64,000 nt of DNA from Neoarius graeffei (GCF_027579695.1 NC_083589.1:38665835-38729834), one strand, 5' to 3'; counted from the first letter of the stretch, positions 47,161-59,657 are shown. Translations and numbers: made by a program. Notes: generated by a model from the sequence alone, not told the origin.

Positions 47161-47862
47161 TTAAATATTCTGCAGATGCTAATGCAGTTACTTTATATCT
47201 GAAATTAAAATATAGAAAAAATGGACAGTTATTGTGGCATGTGCAAAAGTTTGGACACCCTACTAAGTCAGTACTTAGTAATACCACCTTTTATAGATAT
47301 CACAGCTTATAAACACGTATGTGTGAGAGATGTGTGTGTATATATATATTTTTTTTAAATAAATAACCAGCTAGGAGATTTTCTATTCTTGTTTTAGGAA
47401 ATTCTCAACCACTATTTCTTGCCAGATGGTTCTAGTTTTAAACTGGTCTTGGGTCATCTGGTGTGCATAGCATGTTTAAGACATACCTACAGATTTTCAA
47501 GGACATTCAAGTCAGAGGACTATGAGAGAGATTCTTGAAGTAATTCATGGTGGATTTTGAGATTTTGGATCATTGTACTGTTGTAAAAGCCAGTCTTTTA
47601 TCAGCTTCAGTGTCTTGACTGACTGTGTCACATTTGCTACCAGAACTTGCTAATATTTACTATAATCTATTCTTCCGTCTACCTTTTACACATTTTCAAC
47701 CACAAAACGTAAAAGATCCACCCCCAAACTTAACGGCAAGGTGTTTGTCATCAAGTGCTGCTCCCTTTTTTTTTTTTTTCCTCCTTAAAACACAGTTTTG
47801 TTCATTGTGGCCAAAGAGTTCCATTTTTACTTAAAGGTGCTGACTGCAAAGTCATCTGAAAT

Positions 47863-48238
47863 CTCATCTCATCTCATTATCTCTAGCCGCTTTATCCTTC
47901 TACAGGGTCACAGGCAAGCTGGAGCCTATCCCAGCTGACTACGGGCGAAAGGCGGGGTACACCCTGGACAAGTCGCCAGGTCATCACAGGGCTGACACAT
48001 AGACACAGACAACCATTCACACTCACATTCACACCTACGGTCAATTTAGAGTCACCAGTTAACCTAACCTGCATGTCTTTGGACTGTGGGGGAAACCGGA
48101 GCACCCGGAGGAAACCCACGCGGACACGGGGAGAACATGCAAACTCCGCACAGAAAGGCCCTCGCCGGCCCCGGGGCTCGAACCCAGGACCTTCTTGCTG
48201 TGAGGCGACAGCGCTAACCACTACACCACCGTGCCGCC
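47863..48238 (-). repeat. tRNA-headed SINE, - orientation
   Basis: Target duplication GTCATCTGAAAT at 47851-47862 and 48239-48250. Confidence 0.95.
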
Positions 48239-48456
48239 GTCATCTGAAATAATAAATAAATAATTGTGCTTGGCATTTTTGTATGTCTCACAAGAAAAAT
48301 ATAATGCGGACAAGTTGCGATCATTTTGATGTCCTGAGGGTCGCGTTTCTCCACTTCGGGACCGATTTCCTGCCTCCTTGAGGTAAATAGTATGGCCCTA
48401 CAGAAACAGCCAAATGTGAGGAGCTTTAAGTAATTAGCATAATTATGGAACTGGGT

Positions 48457-48832
48457 AGGCGGCACGGTGGTGTAGTGGTTAGCGCTGTCGCCTCACAGCA
48501 AGAAGGTTCTGGGTTCGAGCCCCGTGGCCGGCGAGGGCCTTTCTGTGTAGAGTTTGCATGTTCTCCCCATGTCCGTGTGGGTTTCCTCCGGGTGCTCCGG
48601 TTTCCCCCACAGTCCAAAGACATGCAGGTTAGGTTAACTGGTGACTCTAAACTGACCGTAGATGTGAATGTGAGTGTGAATGGTTGTCTGTGTCTATGTG
48701 TCAGCCCTGTGATGACCTGGCGACTTGTCCAGGGTGTACCCCGCCTTTCGCCCGTAGTCAGCTGGGATAGGCTCCAGCTTGCCTGCGACCCTGTAGACCA
48801 GGATAAAGCAGCTACAGATAATGAGATGAGAG
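48457..48832 (+). repeat. tRNA-headed SINE, + orientation
   Basis: Target duplication ATGGAACTGGGT at 48445-48456 and 48833-48844. Forms a potential hairpin with the inverted copy 220 bp upstream. Confidence 0.95.
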
Positions 48833-48853
48833 ATGGAACTGGGTCACACCAAG

Positions 48854-48913
48854 ATGGCGACGCGCGGAAAACATCGTGACACTGCATCGATCTCGGAGAG
48901 TTTTGAGTTGCAG
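48854..48913 (+). pseudogene. Exon-like ORF in the TTAA element
   Basis: Starts AAGATGGCG (purine at -3, G at +4), reads MATRGKHRDTASISESFELQ and stops at a GTATGT donor. 20 codons, unknown family. Possibly the first exon of this element's ancestral transposase gene, otherwise chance. Confidence 0.3.
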
Positions 48914-49353
48914 GTATGTAATTTGTGGTTGACATTCGTGAATAGATCCATGAAACAAAAGACAAATATATCTTTTCTCTGTTACTGCTTTTGTGTTCTT
49001 GTTTCTTTTTCTGCAAGATCAAAACATTAGGTGTAGAACTCCATACTCGCTACCGTGGAGTCGAGTCCAAGCATTCTTAGGATAAGATGCCGTAGCTAAG
49101 CACTAGCTAGAATGATTTAGTTATCTCTCCAGAAAAATGATGTCATCTAACCTTTCCCTATCTTGCAGTTGCACTCACTAGGCAGGATTTCCTTTTCTTT
49201 TCCGCTGGCTTTTAGCTGGCGGGAGAGCCAAGTCCACCATGTTTGCCCATGCTGACTTGTTTTGATTAAAAGTAGGTCAATCACACCCCACGGTGGTCAC
49301 GTGATATTGTTGCTCACTTGCTTCGGTAATCTCCGGAATTGTAAAATGTGGTA

Positions 49354-49384
<31 letters not shown>

Positions 49385-50170
49385 CATCTCGCCAAAACAT
49401 TTACATATAGGATACACAGTGTGCAGCAGCGAAACATCTTGAAACTCCAACAGCAATAGAAATAGAACATTTTGCCAAGAATTCAACTTTGCAATCTGAA
49501 CCTTTAATCAGTCCACATTACTTGTTTCCAATATGGCTCTGTCTTATCTCGATTTTGTTTTACATATCCCACACATTTGTGATGAGGTTTCCTCTGATGA
49601 CTCTTCCATGCAGATCATGATTGTGCAAACGGCACAGCACAGTAAAATGTTGCATTACCACTCCTTTGACAGCTAAACCTTTCTGCAGGTCCGTTGCCAC
49701 CATGTCAGATTTTTTCTTGTCTTTCCGATCTTGCCTTCATTCCCCTTATCTGCCATTTCTCAGTCAACTGCATAGAGAAGCTCCTGGTGTTTAAATGTTA
49801 AGGTTTGAAGCATCCGAGAAGTTATTACACTGTGGAACTGTCATCAGCCGATGAGTCAGTTAAGGCTTAAATTAATTAAATTCTGAAACTTAATTGAACA
49901 TGACACAATTAGTAATTTTTTCTGATTTATGTCCATCAAATATAACATAACCGTGCATTAACAATTGCAGAGAAATTTTATATTTAAGAATGCTTTACTT
50001 CAGAGGTTTTGTTGTTTTTTTTTTTTTTTTTTTTGCTTCAAAAATAATTAAATTATGTAATTTGGCCAGGGGTGCTCATACATTTGCATACAACTGTACC
50101 AGTGTAGATTACATCGAGGGTAAATGCCTTATTTCTAGGTTCCTTGTAGGTGCCAGTGAATCCCTTTATC

Positions 50171-50544
50171 TCATCTCATTATCTCTAGCTGCTTTATCCT
50201 GTTCTGCAGGGTTGCAGGCAAGCTGGAGCCTATCCCAGCTGACTACGGGCGAAAGGCGGGGTACACTCTGGACAAGTCGCCAGGTCATCACAGGGCCGAC
50301 ACATAGACACAGACAACCATTCACACTCACATTCACACCTACGGTCAATTTAGAGTCACCAGTTAACCTAACCTGCATGTCTTTGGACTGTGGGGGAAAC
50401 CGGAGCACCCGGAGGAAACCCACGTGGACACGGGGAGAACATGCAAACTCCGCACAGAAAGGCCCTCGTCGGCCACGGGGCTCGAACCCGGACCTTCTTG
50501 CTGTGAGGTGACAGCGCTAACCACTACACCACCATGCCGCCCAC
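50171..50544 (-). repeat. tRNA-headed SINE, - orientation
   Basis: Target duplication GAATCCCTTTATC at 50158-50170 and 50545-50557. Confidence 0.95.
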
Positions 50545-50767
50545 GAATCCCTTTATCATAAAACTAAAACAATAGCCAGTCTTTTAAAGAGCAAACATTG
50601 TAAAGGTGGGGATTGAAACCAGTTTTACTTATCAAATGGTCACATTTTGAAATGCTTGGTATTTAAATATCTCCGCAAGCAATTCAGTTAGCAACAAGCA
50701 TGTAATGATCATTACCAAGGACCTTGCCTTTCCATTTTAAGTTCATATTGATGTTTGCAGCCAAGAA

Positions 50768-51166
50768 GCCTTTATTTGTTACACATACACTCAAGCACAG
50801 ATATAAGCACGCAGTGAAATTTAACTTCTGCATTTAACCCATCTGAAGCAGTGAACACATAAGTGAGCAATGAGCACACACACATACCCAGAGCAGTGGG
50901 CAGCTAAGCTACAATGCCTGGGGAGCAGTTGTAGGTTAAGTGCCCTTGCTCAAGGGCACTTCAGCCCAGCCTTCAGGCCATGACTGCCCCATGTTAACCT
51001 AACCTGCATGTCTTTGAACTGTGGGGGGGAAACCGGAGCACCTGGAGGAAACCCGCAGAGAACATGCAAACTCCATACAGAAAGGCCCCCGTCAGCCGCT
51101 GGGCTCGAACCCAGAACCTTCTTGCTGAAAGGCGACAGTGCTAACCACTGCACCACCGTGCCACCC
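50768..51166 (-). repeat. SINE with alternative tail, - orientation
   Basis: The head (right side, ~50990-51166) is that of the common SINE, but the body left of 'CCCCATGTTAACC' is a different module with CTTGCTCAAGGGCACTTCAG and AACCCATCTGAAGCAGTGAA. Same architecture as 53833-54195. Confidence 0.85.
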
Positions 51167-51169
51167 GTC

Positions 51170-52440
51170 TTTTGCCTTTAAAGCCACCATAGGCCAAGTT
51201 GCTTAACAACTTAAAATAAAATTAGATAATGTAGTCTTGTCTTCCATCATATCACTAAACTTTAGAACGAATAATAAGCACGCCTACATGTTTAGACATG
51301 TGGTGACTCCAGAGACCATTAAAAGTCAGTTCTTACTGAACAAAAAAGGTTGATGGCCATTCAAAACCTGTCCAATGGTGAATTAAACCAGCCCAAATTC
51401 TGTATCAAACTCCAAAATCATGACTACGATTTATGAAATCTACTGTAATTTCCAAAAGGAACACTCTTTTGACTTTGTAAACCATTGATGCACAGTAATT
51501 AATATAATGTATGCAAGATGTTCAACCCAAGTCTGCAGAAAAAATAAACTATCCCATGGCAGCAAGTCAAAAGTAGTCCAATTCTGTGGGGGGAAAAAAA
51601 GAACCTCAGACCTGGCAACTCTGTTTACTGGGACGGAAATAGCTGATCGAGTATTTCCATATTCAGCTTCACACAAATTATAATTTTTTTTTCCCATGAT
51701 GGGGAAACTCAATATCAGCTGCTTGTTTTTCGACATTCTGGTTCTTCATCACATGCTTAGGCAAAAATAGTATCCAAAATGATACATGATTCATTTATAT
51801 GTGATTATCTAAATATTTGAATAATCATGTGTATCCCTAAAATATGACAGGAAAAATAAGAGAAAAATAGTTTTACTTTGTTTTGATAAACTGCTGATGG
51901 CTAAGCCATCCTTTTAAAAATAATCTATCTTGGCAATTTTCCTTCCAAGTAACTGAATCGATGCACTCCTTTAGTCTTCTATTTAATGTCATCCTCTTTG
52001 AATTGAAGTTGTAATTCAATACTATGACATTCCAGTTAATTTTTGACTTCATCAGTATCATGATCTGTCTATGACTGTGTCTGTGTATTCTTGTTTCCTT
52101 TATTTCACCGACACCTCCAGCTACATTCAGGCGCTTGTGCTCGTCTGTCTGTATTTGAGCTTCCCAGAGTCTCTGCAGTCATATCGCACTGCAGTCACTA
52201 TTACATCCCTGGACCTGTCCAGTTCCCATGCTTGCTCTTGGATCACATGAGTCATGATGTGTTTCTTCCCCACACACATACTGCCCGGGTACATAAACTA
52301 TCTGAACAGTTTCAGGGTTTTGGAAATTCACACAAACAGTAGGGTTTAGCATCTTGCATTTACACAGAATGGTGTGAAAGACAAAAACAGCCAATAACTG
52401 GATGGGAGTTCTGGTCACTTGGTTGTTTTGCAATCTTTAA
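51170..52440. other. Intron 2 DNA, nothing recognised
   Basis: 1.3 kb without recognised exon, RNA or repeat. The ORF at 52091-52342 shows no splice or domain support. Confidence 0.4.
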
Positions 52441-52654
52441 CTGTCCAGTTTCAGTGAGCCTGTGTTCACTGCAGCCTCACATTCCTGTTCTTGCCTGATT
52501 ATGGAACCCAGTGTGATGATCTGCCGTTGTAGCCCATCCACCTCAAGGTTTGATGTGTTGTGCATTCTGAGATACTTCTCTGCTTATCGTGGTTGTAGAG
52601 AGTGGTTATTTGAGCTACTATAGACTTCCTGTCAGCACTTCTACCTTCAGAACT

Positions 52655-52656
<2 letters not shown>

Positions 52657-52721
<65 letters not shown>
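52657..52721. repeat. (TG)n microsatellite
   Basis: About 32 uninterrupted units inside an older interspersed repeat spanning roughly 52440-52945, which has 'GTACATGAAAATCCCAGGAG' and GCATGATTTTATGCA. Confidence 0.93.
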
Positions 52722-52724
<3 letters not shown>

Positions 52725-53014
52725 CTTTTTTTTTTCCTTCCTTGCACCATTCTTTATAAACTCTAGAAACTGTTGTACATGAAAATCCCAGGAGATCAGA
52801 AGTTTGTAACCCTTTCTATCTGGCACCAGCAACCATGCGATGGTCAAAGCCATTCTTGATCTGTGTCTGCATGATTTTATGCATAGCTGTAACATAATTT
52901 TATGGATAAGTAGGTGCACATGTGGCTGGTGAATGAATATAGTTGCAGTGCCAGTCAAAACTTTGGGCACCCCTACTCATTCATAGGTTTTTCTGTATTT
53001 TGACTATTTTCTAC

Positions 53015-53387
53015 GGGGCAGCACGGTGGTGTAGTGGTTAGCGCTGTCGCCTCACAGCAAGAAGGTCTGGGTTCGAGCCCCGGGGCCGGCGAGGGCCTTT
53101 CTGTGCGGAGTTTGCATGTTCTCCCCGTGTCCGCGTGGGTTTCCTCCGGGTGCTCTGGTTTCCCCCACAGTCCAAAGACATGCAGGTTAGGTTAACTGTG
53201 ACTCTAAATTGACCGTAGGTGTGAATGCGAGTGTGAATGGTTGTCTGTGTCTGTGTCAGCCCTGTGATGACCTGGCCACTTGTCCGGGGTGTACCCCGCC
53301 TTTCGCCCGTAGTCAGCTGGGATAGGCTCCAGCTTGCCTGCGACCCTGTAGAAGGATAAAGCGGCTAGAGATAATGAGATGAGATGA
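53015..53387 (+). repeat. tRNA-headed SINE, + orientation
   Basis: Target duplication GACTATTTTCTAC at 53002-53014 and 53388-53400. Confidence 0.95.
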
Positions 53388-53549
53388 GACTATTTTCTAC
53401 ATTGTAGAACAATACTGAAGACATCAAAACTATGAAATAACATATATGGAATGATATGGTAAACGAAAGTGTTAAAAACAAAATGTTTCATATTTTAGAT
53501 TCTTCAAAATAGCCACCGTTTACCTTGGCACTTAGCACACTATTGGCAT

Positions 53550-54709
53550 AGGGAGGGAAAGTAATCTCATCGCCCCCTACTGGATGTGTTCCAACCTCTA
53601 TGGCAAATGAATGGGAATATCTTTTCAAAAAATTACATTTCGGGTTACACTTCAAAGTTAAGACAATGGCTTCCATATGTTGTGCATGTCGGGCAGCTCT
53701 ATCGATCCTGGTGATCATACTTTATTTTTTCCACCGATTTGAATTGTTTTGAATGTTTTTTAATAAGCTGCTCAAAGACTACACGGACCCGACGTTGCGT
53801 ATGTGACGTCACCGCAAGTCTAGCACCTTTCCGGCACGGTGGTGTAGTAGCACGGTCGCCTCACAGCAAGAAGGTTCTGGGTTCGAACCCAGCGGCCGGT
53901 GAGGGCCTTTCTGTGTGGAGTTTGCATGTTCTCCCCGTGTCTGTGTGGGTTTCCTCCGGGTGCTCCAGTTTCCCCCACAATCCAAAGATACGCAGTTAGG
54001 TTAACATGGGGCAGCCTTGGGCTGAGGTGCCCTTGAGCAAGGTACCGAACCCCTGACTGCTCCCCGGGCGCGCTGGTGTGGCTGCCCACTGCTCTGAGTG
54101 TGTGCGTGTGTTCACTGCTTCAGATGGGTTAAATGCAGAGGATGAATTTCACTGTGCTTGAAGTGTGCATGTGACAAATAAAGGTTTCTTCTTCTTCTTT
54201 CCAAATCTGTAGCAGGTAGCGGCCGGCGAGTAGCCTACATCAACATGCCGATTTGTATAGCGTGGTTGGCGGAGTATTTCTGTACCAATAAGAAATGCAT
54301 CCCTCGTGGGGATAACCATTACAGATCAGGGCATGTAGTCAACTGCCGGTGGTTGCAGTCTGGCGTAAAACATAGCATCATCAAAATGCACAGATCTTCC
54401 TGGTCGTGGGATAGCTAAGCCTACTGCTGATGTAATATGAGCGACTCTGACTAGACAGTTTGGTTGTAGTCCGTTTCTGACAGGTTAGGCACAATTTCGA
54501 TCTTTTAAAAGACAGCGAAATTTCACCTGATACTTTCACAGTTAGTAGATAATCCCAACATGTACAACATATTCTTGGGGGGTGTACAAGTTCCACGTCA
54601 TAACTTCGTGGGATTTTTTTTAAAAATCGGGTCTATAAGATTTTCAACAGTATGGCTCTCGGCTTAGGAATGCTACCACTAGGATCGCTGTGTTTCACTT
54701 TCCCTCCCT
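53550..54709. mobile_element. AT-flanked DNA element (ISL2EU-like?)
   Basis: TIR AGGGAGGGAAAGT with perfect inverse ACTTTCCCTCCCT. The surrounding Tc1 sequence is restored if a 2 bp AT is duplicated (53548-53549, 54710-54711). AT duplications are reported for ISL2EU elements. No recognised protein; contains a SINE. Confidence 0.6.
53833..54195 (+). repeat. SINE with alternative tail, + orientation
   Basis: Common head up to ~54005, then GGGCAGCCTTGGGCTGAGGT, then an AGATGGGTTAAATGCAGAGG body and a (TTC)n tail. CTTTCC on both sides is the likely target duplication. Confidence 0.85.
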
Positions 54710-54811
54710 ATTATCTTAACCGGCTTCATGAGGTAGTCACCTGGAACGCTTTTCAGTTAACAGACGCCTCGTCAAAAGTTAATTAGTGCAATTTCTTGCC
54801 ACCTTAATGCG

Positions 54812-55757
54812 TTCTTTTAATACAATACACCCACACATCTTGGCTGAAAGACTGAGACAAGACTTCTGTTTTGATTTTAAATTAATTGCATGGATTTTGG
54901 GCTTTTTACAGGGCAGAGCACAGCAGGTGAAGGTAGGAAACATCTTGTCAGATGTGCATTTTACATCTATTGGCACTCCACAAGGGAGTGTCTTATCACC
55001 CTTACTTTTTATTTTATATACAAACAGCTGTCGTAGTAGCTATTCTGATCGTCATATAATTAAATATGCCGATGATACTGCCCTGGTTAGCTTACTGAAT
55101 CATGATGAAGTCAAACATGGTCCAGTGTTGGATGAATTTGTTGATTGGTGTAAAGTCTCTAACCTGCACCTCAACATATCCAAGACGAAAGAGATGGTTT
55201 TTGATTTCAGGCAAAAATCCTTGCCAGCTCCCCCCTCACTTATTGGAGGAGAGGAGATTGAAGTGGTGACAGAATATAAATATCTTGGCCTTATTATAGA
55301 TAACAAATTATCGTGGGATAGATTTGTAGATGCGATTTTTAAAAAGGGCCAACAACGTTTATATTTCCTCAGGAAGATGAAATTGTTTAATGTAGATAAC
55401 ACAATTATGACTTTGTTTTATAAGTCTTTTATTGAAAGTATTCTTTGTTATGGCATTGTATGCTGGTATGGACATTCTAAGGTGACCCATAAAAGTAAGC
55501 TGGGAAAAATTGTTAAAACAAGTGGGAAAATAATTGGGTGTCAGCAGACTGATCTTTATCATGTCTACCTGTCCAGGCTGACCCAGAAAGCAGACAAAAT
55601 TTGTACGGACATTACCCACCCACTCTCAGTGAAGTTCCAGACACTTCCTTCTGGTCGCAGATATAGATACCCCAACATCAGAACTAATAGAGCAAAGAAT
55701 TCATTCATTCCTATGGCAATTACACAATTGAATAAGATGTGGGAAACACACACCTAA
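54812..55757 (+). pseudogene. Reverse transcriptase C-terminal half, open frame
   Basis: Contiguous frame of about 315 codons, without stop or frameshift: SFNTIHPH, GTPQGSVLSPLLF, catalytic YADDTALVSLL (Tyr-Ala-Asp-Asp near 55065-55076), WCKVSNLHLNISKTKEM, YLGLIIDNKLSWD and a C-terminus ending LPSGRRYRYPNI..MAITQLNKMWETHT. The fingers and first catalytic Asp block are cut off by 5' truncation, so it is inactive despite the clean frame, which suggests a fairly recent insertion. Confidence 0.87.
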
Positions 55758-55978
55758 CATTACAAGATAACTGTCACATCTTTTATTGTATAAATTATTT
55801 TATTTATTACTGGGTTTGTTTGTTTTTTTTAAACTGGTGCAATGGACGTGTTTTTTTTTGTGTGTTTTATGTGTGTTTGTGTTGGGATGTTTGATATGAT
55901 GGTGGCTGGTGTCTCGTCTGGTGTTGTGCTGTAAGGCAAATTGCCTTTTTAAGGACATTAAAGTTTCTAAGTAAGTAA
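54812..55978 (+). mobile_element. 5'-truncated LINE with (TAAG)n tail
   Basis: Starts within the reverse transcriptase domain and ends with TCTAAGTAAGTAAG. Inserted in the ancient Tc1 at TTAATGCG / TTTGAGATCAG. A different family from the LINE at 17.6 kb. Confidence 0.85.
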
Positions 55979-56184
55979 GTTTGAGATCAGACAGTAAATG
56001 ATAAAAATGCATTAAACAGCCCTATCGCATAACTGTAGTCATCATATGTCAAGAACCGCTCAACTAAGTAAAGAGGAACAGCATTCATCGTTACTTTAAA
56101 ACATGAAGTGACTTTTTAATTCATAAAAATAAAAGGAAAAACATTGAATTAGAAAGTGCGTCCAAACTTTTGACTGGTACTATG

Positions 56185-56728
56185 TACATATATACAGTCA
56201 TTCCAGAGCATTTTCTAATCACTTTTGTGAAAATGGAAAGACTAAACACTGTTTCCTGAATGCAAATAATCCCTGGCTTTGGAACCAGTTATACCCAAAG
56301 CAAACGCTTTAGATCAGATATAGAGTTAATTAGGGTCTCCTGAGGGTTCGTCTTGATCGTGGTGTCTAAAGATATTGTTCCACATATGAAGGTTTACTGA
56401 TTGTGTCATCAAATCTGTCTTTAGTGGTGTTTTTAGTTGGTAAATATGTTAAAGAATAAACGGGCTGTTTTACATTGAGAGTTTTAACTTTAGGATTCTA
56501 TGGCAACAGCAAGTTGTGGGTGTTTTTTTTTGTTTGTTTGTTTGCTCTGGTGAAAAACAAACATTCATTATAACTCGTATCATGGGGTCAGTAAGAGTAA
56601 ACTCATTCACTTGAAGACTGTTATCCTGTAATTTCTATTATGGATTCATTAACTACAGTGAAACTCTTCTGAAAGTGTGTAGACCTGCCAGAGCTTCATT
56701 TGGGGTTAATTTTAGTCCATAATGCACC
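56185..56728. other. Intron 2 DNA, nothing recognised
   Basis: Unique-looking intronic sequence with a short TG/TTTG run at 56520-56545. Confidence 0.4.
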
Positions 56729-56741
56729 CTGTTTGATTGAT

Positions 56742-57111
56742 CTCATCTCATCTCGTTATCTCTAGCCGCTTTATCCTGTTCTACAGGGTCGCAGGCAAGC
56801 TGGAGCCTATCCCAGCTGACTACGGGCGAAAGGCGGGGTACACCCTGGACAAGTCGCCAGGTCATCACAGGGCTGACACATAGACACAGACAACCATTCA
56901 CATTCACACCTACGGTCAATTTAGAGTCACCAGTTAACCTAACCTGCATGTCTTTGGACTGTGGGGGAAACCGGAGCACCCGGAGGAAACCCACACGGAC
57001 ACGGGGAGAACATGCAAACTCCACACAGAAAGGCCCTCGCCGGCCACGGGGCTCGAACCCGGACCTTCTTGCTGTGAGGCGACAGCGCTAACCACTACAC
57101 CACCGTGCCGC
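56742..57111 (-). repeat. tRNA-headed SINE, - orientation
   Basis: Target duplication CTGTTTGATTGAT at 56729-56741 and 57112-57124. Confidence 0.95.
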
Positions 57112-57124
57112 CTGTTTGATTGAT

Positions 57125-58768
57125 TAATAGATCAATTATTAGTGTTTATTAGAGTGACACAGTATCTCATCTGGTAATTGTTATTACCGTATTTACTAAT
57201 GCAAATCCTACATCACTGAAACCTATAAAAATAGGATTGTTTTTGACCTGTCTGAAGTTCCAGGTTTCGGTGGGTGTGTTTGGGCAGTGTGCCACTCACC
57301 TGATTCAAAGAGACGACAAAATGTCTAATGAAAGGAGGTCAATCTTTAACTGTGACTCATCACCTGTTCACAGTTAATATGTTGCACATACAATCACAGT
57401 GTGCTATTTATGTCTCCAGCCTGTTAATGCTAAACTCCTTTTAACTCCTCACTCATCCTTGACTTACATAACCTTCTGCTCAGCTCACGCCTCCCCTGCT
57501 CTTTGTGTTTTCTTAGCTTTTTGAAGTGGGTGAATAAAGATCTCAAAAGCATAATAGTTTAAAGTGCATCCTTCATATCAAGCTAATGATGTGGTATTAT
57601 GATCGGATTATCATACTTGTTGTTACCCACTTGTTTATATAGAAGGACTCATGTGAATTGCTGACTTTCTGTTGCCTGTGTGTGCAGACAAATCCTCTTA
57701 TGTCTTGAGTCTAGCTTTGAAGATTGGTACAGTTGAATGAAAAACTTTGCACACCCTCTCGATAAAAAAGATAAAATAATGTAGTTTACAGCAACAAGAT
57801 ATTTAGATACCTGCAAAGATCAAGGTGATTCAATTATGTATCCAAAACGTTCATGTGTTGCGCAGGATTGACAAAGAATTACCTGTGCAAAGTTGTGGCA
57901 AATCAGTATGTAAACAAAGTTTTTGTATGCGTTATGGTCTTGAGAGCCATGGCAATCTCTTGGACACAAAATAGGCAAGCTGAAGCTAAACCTTGTTCAC
58001 TTGTGCATAATTCTGCACCTGGTATAATGCCAAGGCTGTGAGATTTGCAGAAAGTATGTTCAATATACAGTATGGATGCAAAATAAGTGTTTGGTTTTTT
58101 TTTGCATAAGGTACTTGTAAATAAATTTTTTTCGAAGGTTCTGTTTAAATTTTGTTGGAATTGGAGGTGCGAACGTGTGGTAAATATCTATCTAATGTGA
58201 AACTTTGCTGGAGTTACTGGTATATCATGTGATCATTTTAAGAAACTTTTTGGTCATTCAGCAAGGATCTCCACAAGCACTGGCCACTGGTGGTTTTCTC
58301 CACCTACACAGATGGTCTGCACCAGTTACTCGATCCCAGAAGAAAAAAAATCAAAAGTTGGCTTTCAGTGTTCAAGTAATTTGTATAATCTCCACTGCCT
58401 ATAATTTGCTGCAAATCCAAATATTCCACCATAAAATTGTCTTCGAGTCTGGTCTATCCTGACTGGAAGCGATGCCATATTTGATGATTGATTCTCGGGC
58501 TCTAATTGGCTGAGCCGGACCACGTGACCACGCCGTAGTGTATGTAGTTATGTTACAGAGCCAGGCAGTATACTACAGAGTGTAACTGAGAAAGCCGAGC
58601 ACACAAACATCTGGAGGGAAATTTCTGACATTTTGCAAGTATTTTACAGGGAAATGATTAGTAATTTATTAGCTGAGAATGCACCAGAAGGCATGTAAAT
58701 TTCAAAATTTTCTCAGGGGGCATGCCCCCCTCGCATTAGTACGCCTTTGGCTTTGCCTCCGCAAATCA
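57125..58768. other. Intron 2 DNA, only weak repeat traces
   Basis: 57725-58040 looks like worn DNA-transposon sequence ('AAAAACTTTGCACACCCTCT'). 58490-58760 holds a common-repeat-like segment with CAGGGGGCATGCCCCCCTCG. No gene. Confidence 0.4.
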
Positions 58769-58776
58769 CTAACCCA

Positions 58777-59148
58777 TCTCATCTCATTATTTCTAGCCGC
58801 TTTATCCTGTTCTACAGGGTCGCAGGCAAGCTGGAGCCTATCCCAGCTGACTACGGGCGAAAGGCGGGGTACACCCTGGACAAGTCGCCAGGTCATCACA
58901 GGGCTGACACAGGCACAGACAACCATTCACACTCACATTCACACCTATGGTCAATTTAGAGTCACCAGTTAACCTAACCTGCATGTCTTTGGACTGTGGG
59001 GGAAACCGGAGCACCCGGAGGAAACCCACGCGGACACGGGGAGAACATGCAAACTCCACACAGAAAGGCCCTTGCCGGCCACGGGGCTCGAACCTGGACC
59101 TTCTTGCTGTGAGGTGACAGCGCTAACCACTACACCACCGTGCCACCC
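58777..59148 (-). repeat. tRNA-headed SINE, - orientation
   Basis: Target duplication CTAACCCA at 58769-58776 and 59149-59156. Confidence 0.92.
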
Positions 59149-59407
59149 CTAACCCACCTACTACTTTTTTTTTTTTTCCTGGCTAAATAAGATTTTCTGG
59201 AAAACCCAGTTTAGATTATTTGTAAAAGCAAGTGAATGTTTATTTTTCCCTCAACTGATGGAATGCTCCTGCAAATATAATACCAGTGTCAGATATACAA
59301 GTGACGGATGTAAAAGCTGAAAGAGTTTATTCAAGCAAACTGGCAGATAAATCCAAATCGTAAGGCAGAAATCAGAATCAACAAGAAGACAGTCATCTAT
59401 ATCCCCC

Positions 59408-59410
<3 letters not shown>

Positions 59411-59477
<67 letters not shown>
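59411..59477. repeat. (AT)n microsatellite
   Basis: About 33 uninterrupted AT units. Confidence 0.95.
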
Positions 59478-59481
<4 letters not shown>

Positions 59482-59657
59482 TTCAAGATATTGTCACATT
59501 TTTCAAGCTCTGCTGCAGGAAACCAACCCTACCTCTTTACGCTGACCTCAGCAGCCCATTGCATAAGCCCACTGGACCTTTGGTCCAGGTGAGCTAAAAA
59601 TTAAAATTTCTCACATTTCTTAGTATCAAAAGGCACATGTACATTAATCAACACATA

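Larger units (their letters stand above)
47835..49503. mobile_element. Second type of TTAA-flanked element
   Basis: Flanked by TTAA (47831-47834, 49504-49507). TIR AGGTGCTGACTGCAAAGT with inverse ACTTTGCAATCTGAACCT. It holds two SINEs in opposite orientation and a small exon-like ORF (48854-48913). The superfamily is piggyBac- or Kolobok-like by target site only. Confidence 0.72.
47228..50099 (-). mobile_element. Ancient Tc1-like element opened by a TTAA element
   Basis: Ends GCAAAAGTTTGGACACCC and the related inverse GGGGTGCTCATACATTTGC. Segments 47228-47830 and 49508-50099 read as one degenerate Tc1 with minus-strand transposase traces. The TTAA element 47835-49503 separates them. Confidence 0.65.
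52946..56184 (-). mobile_element. Ancient Tdr1-type Tc1 element with three insertions
   Basis: TIR CAGTGCCAGTCAAAACTTTG with inverse 'CCAAACTTTTGACTGGTACT'. Retained pieces are 52946-53014, 53401-53547, 54712-54811 and about 55979-56184. They are separated by a SINE, an AT-flanked element (53550-54709) and a LINE. The pieces keep typical Tc1 order, including CTTCATGAGGTAGTCACCTG and TTGCCACCTTAATGCG. Confidence 0.75.

Noticed and set aside
52091-52342. 83-codon ORF as a gene
   Set aside because: No similarity recognised, no canonical splice or promoter context, and no repeat of the frame elsewhere.
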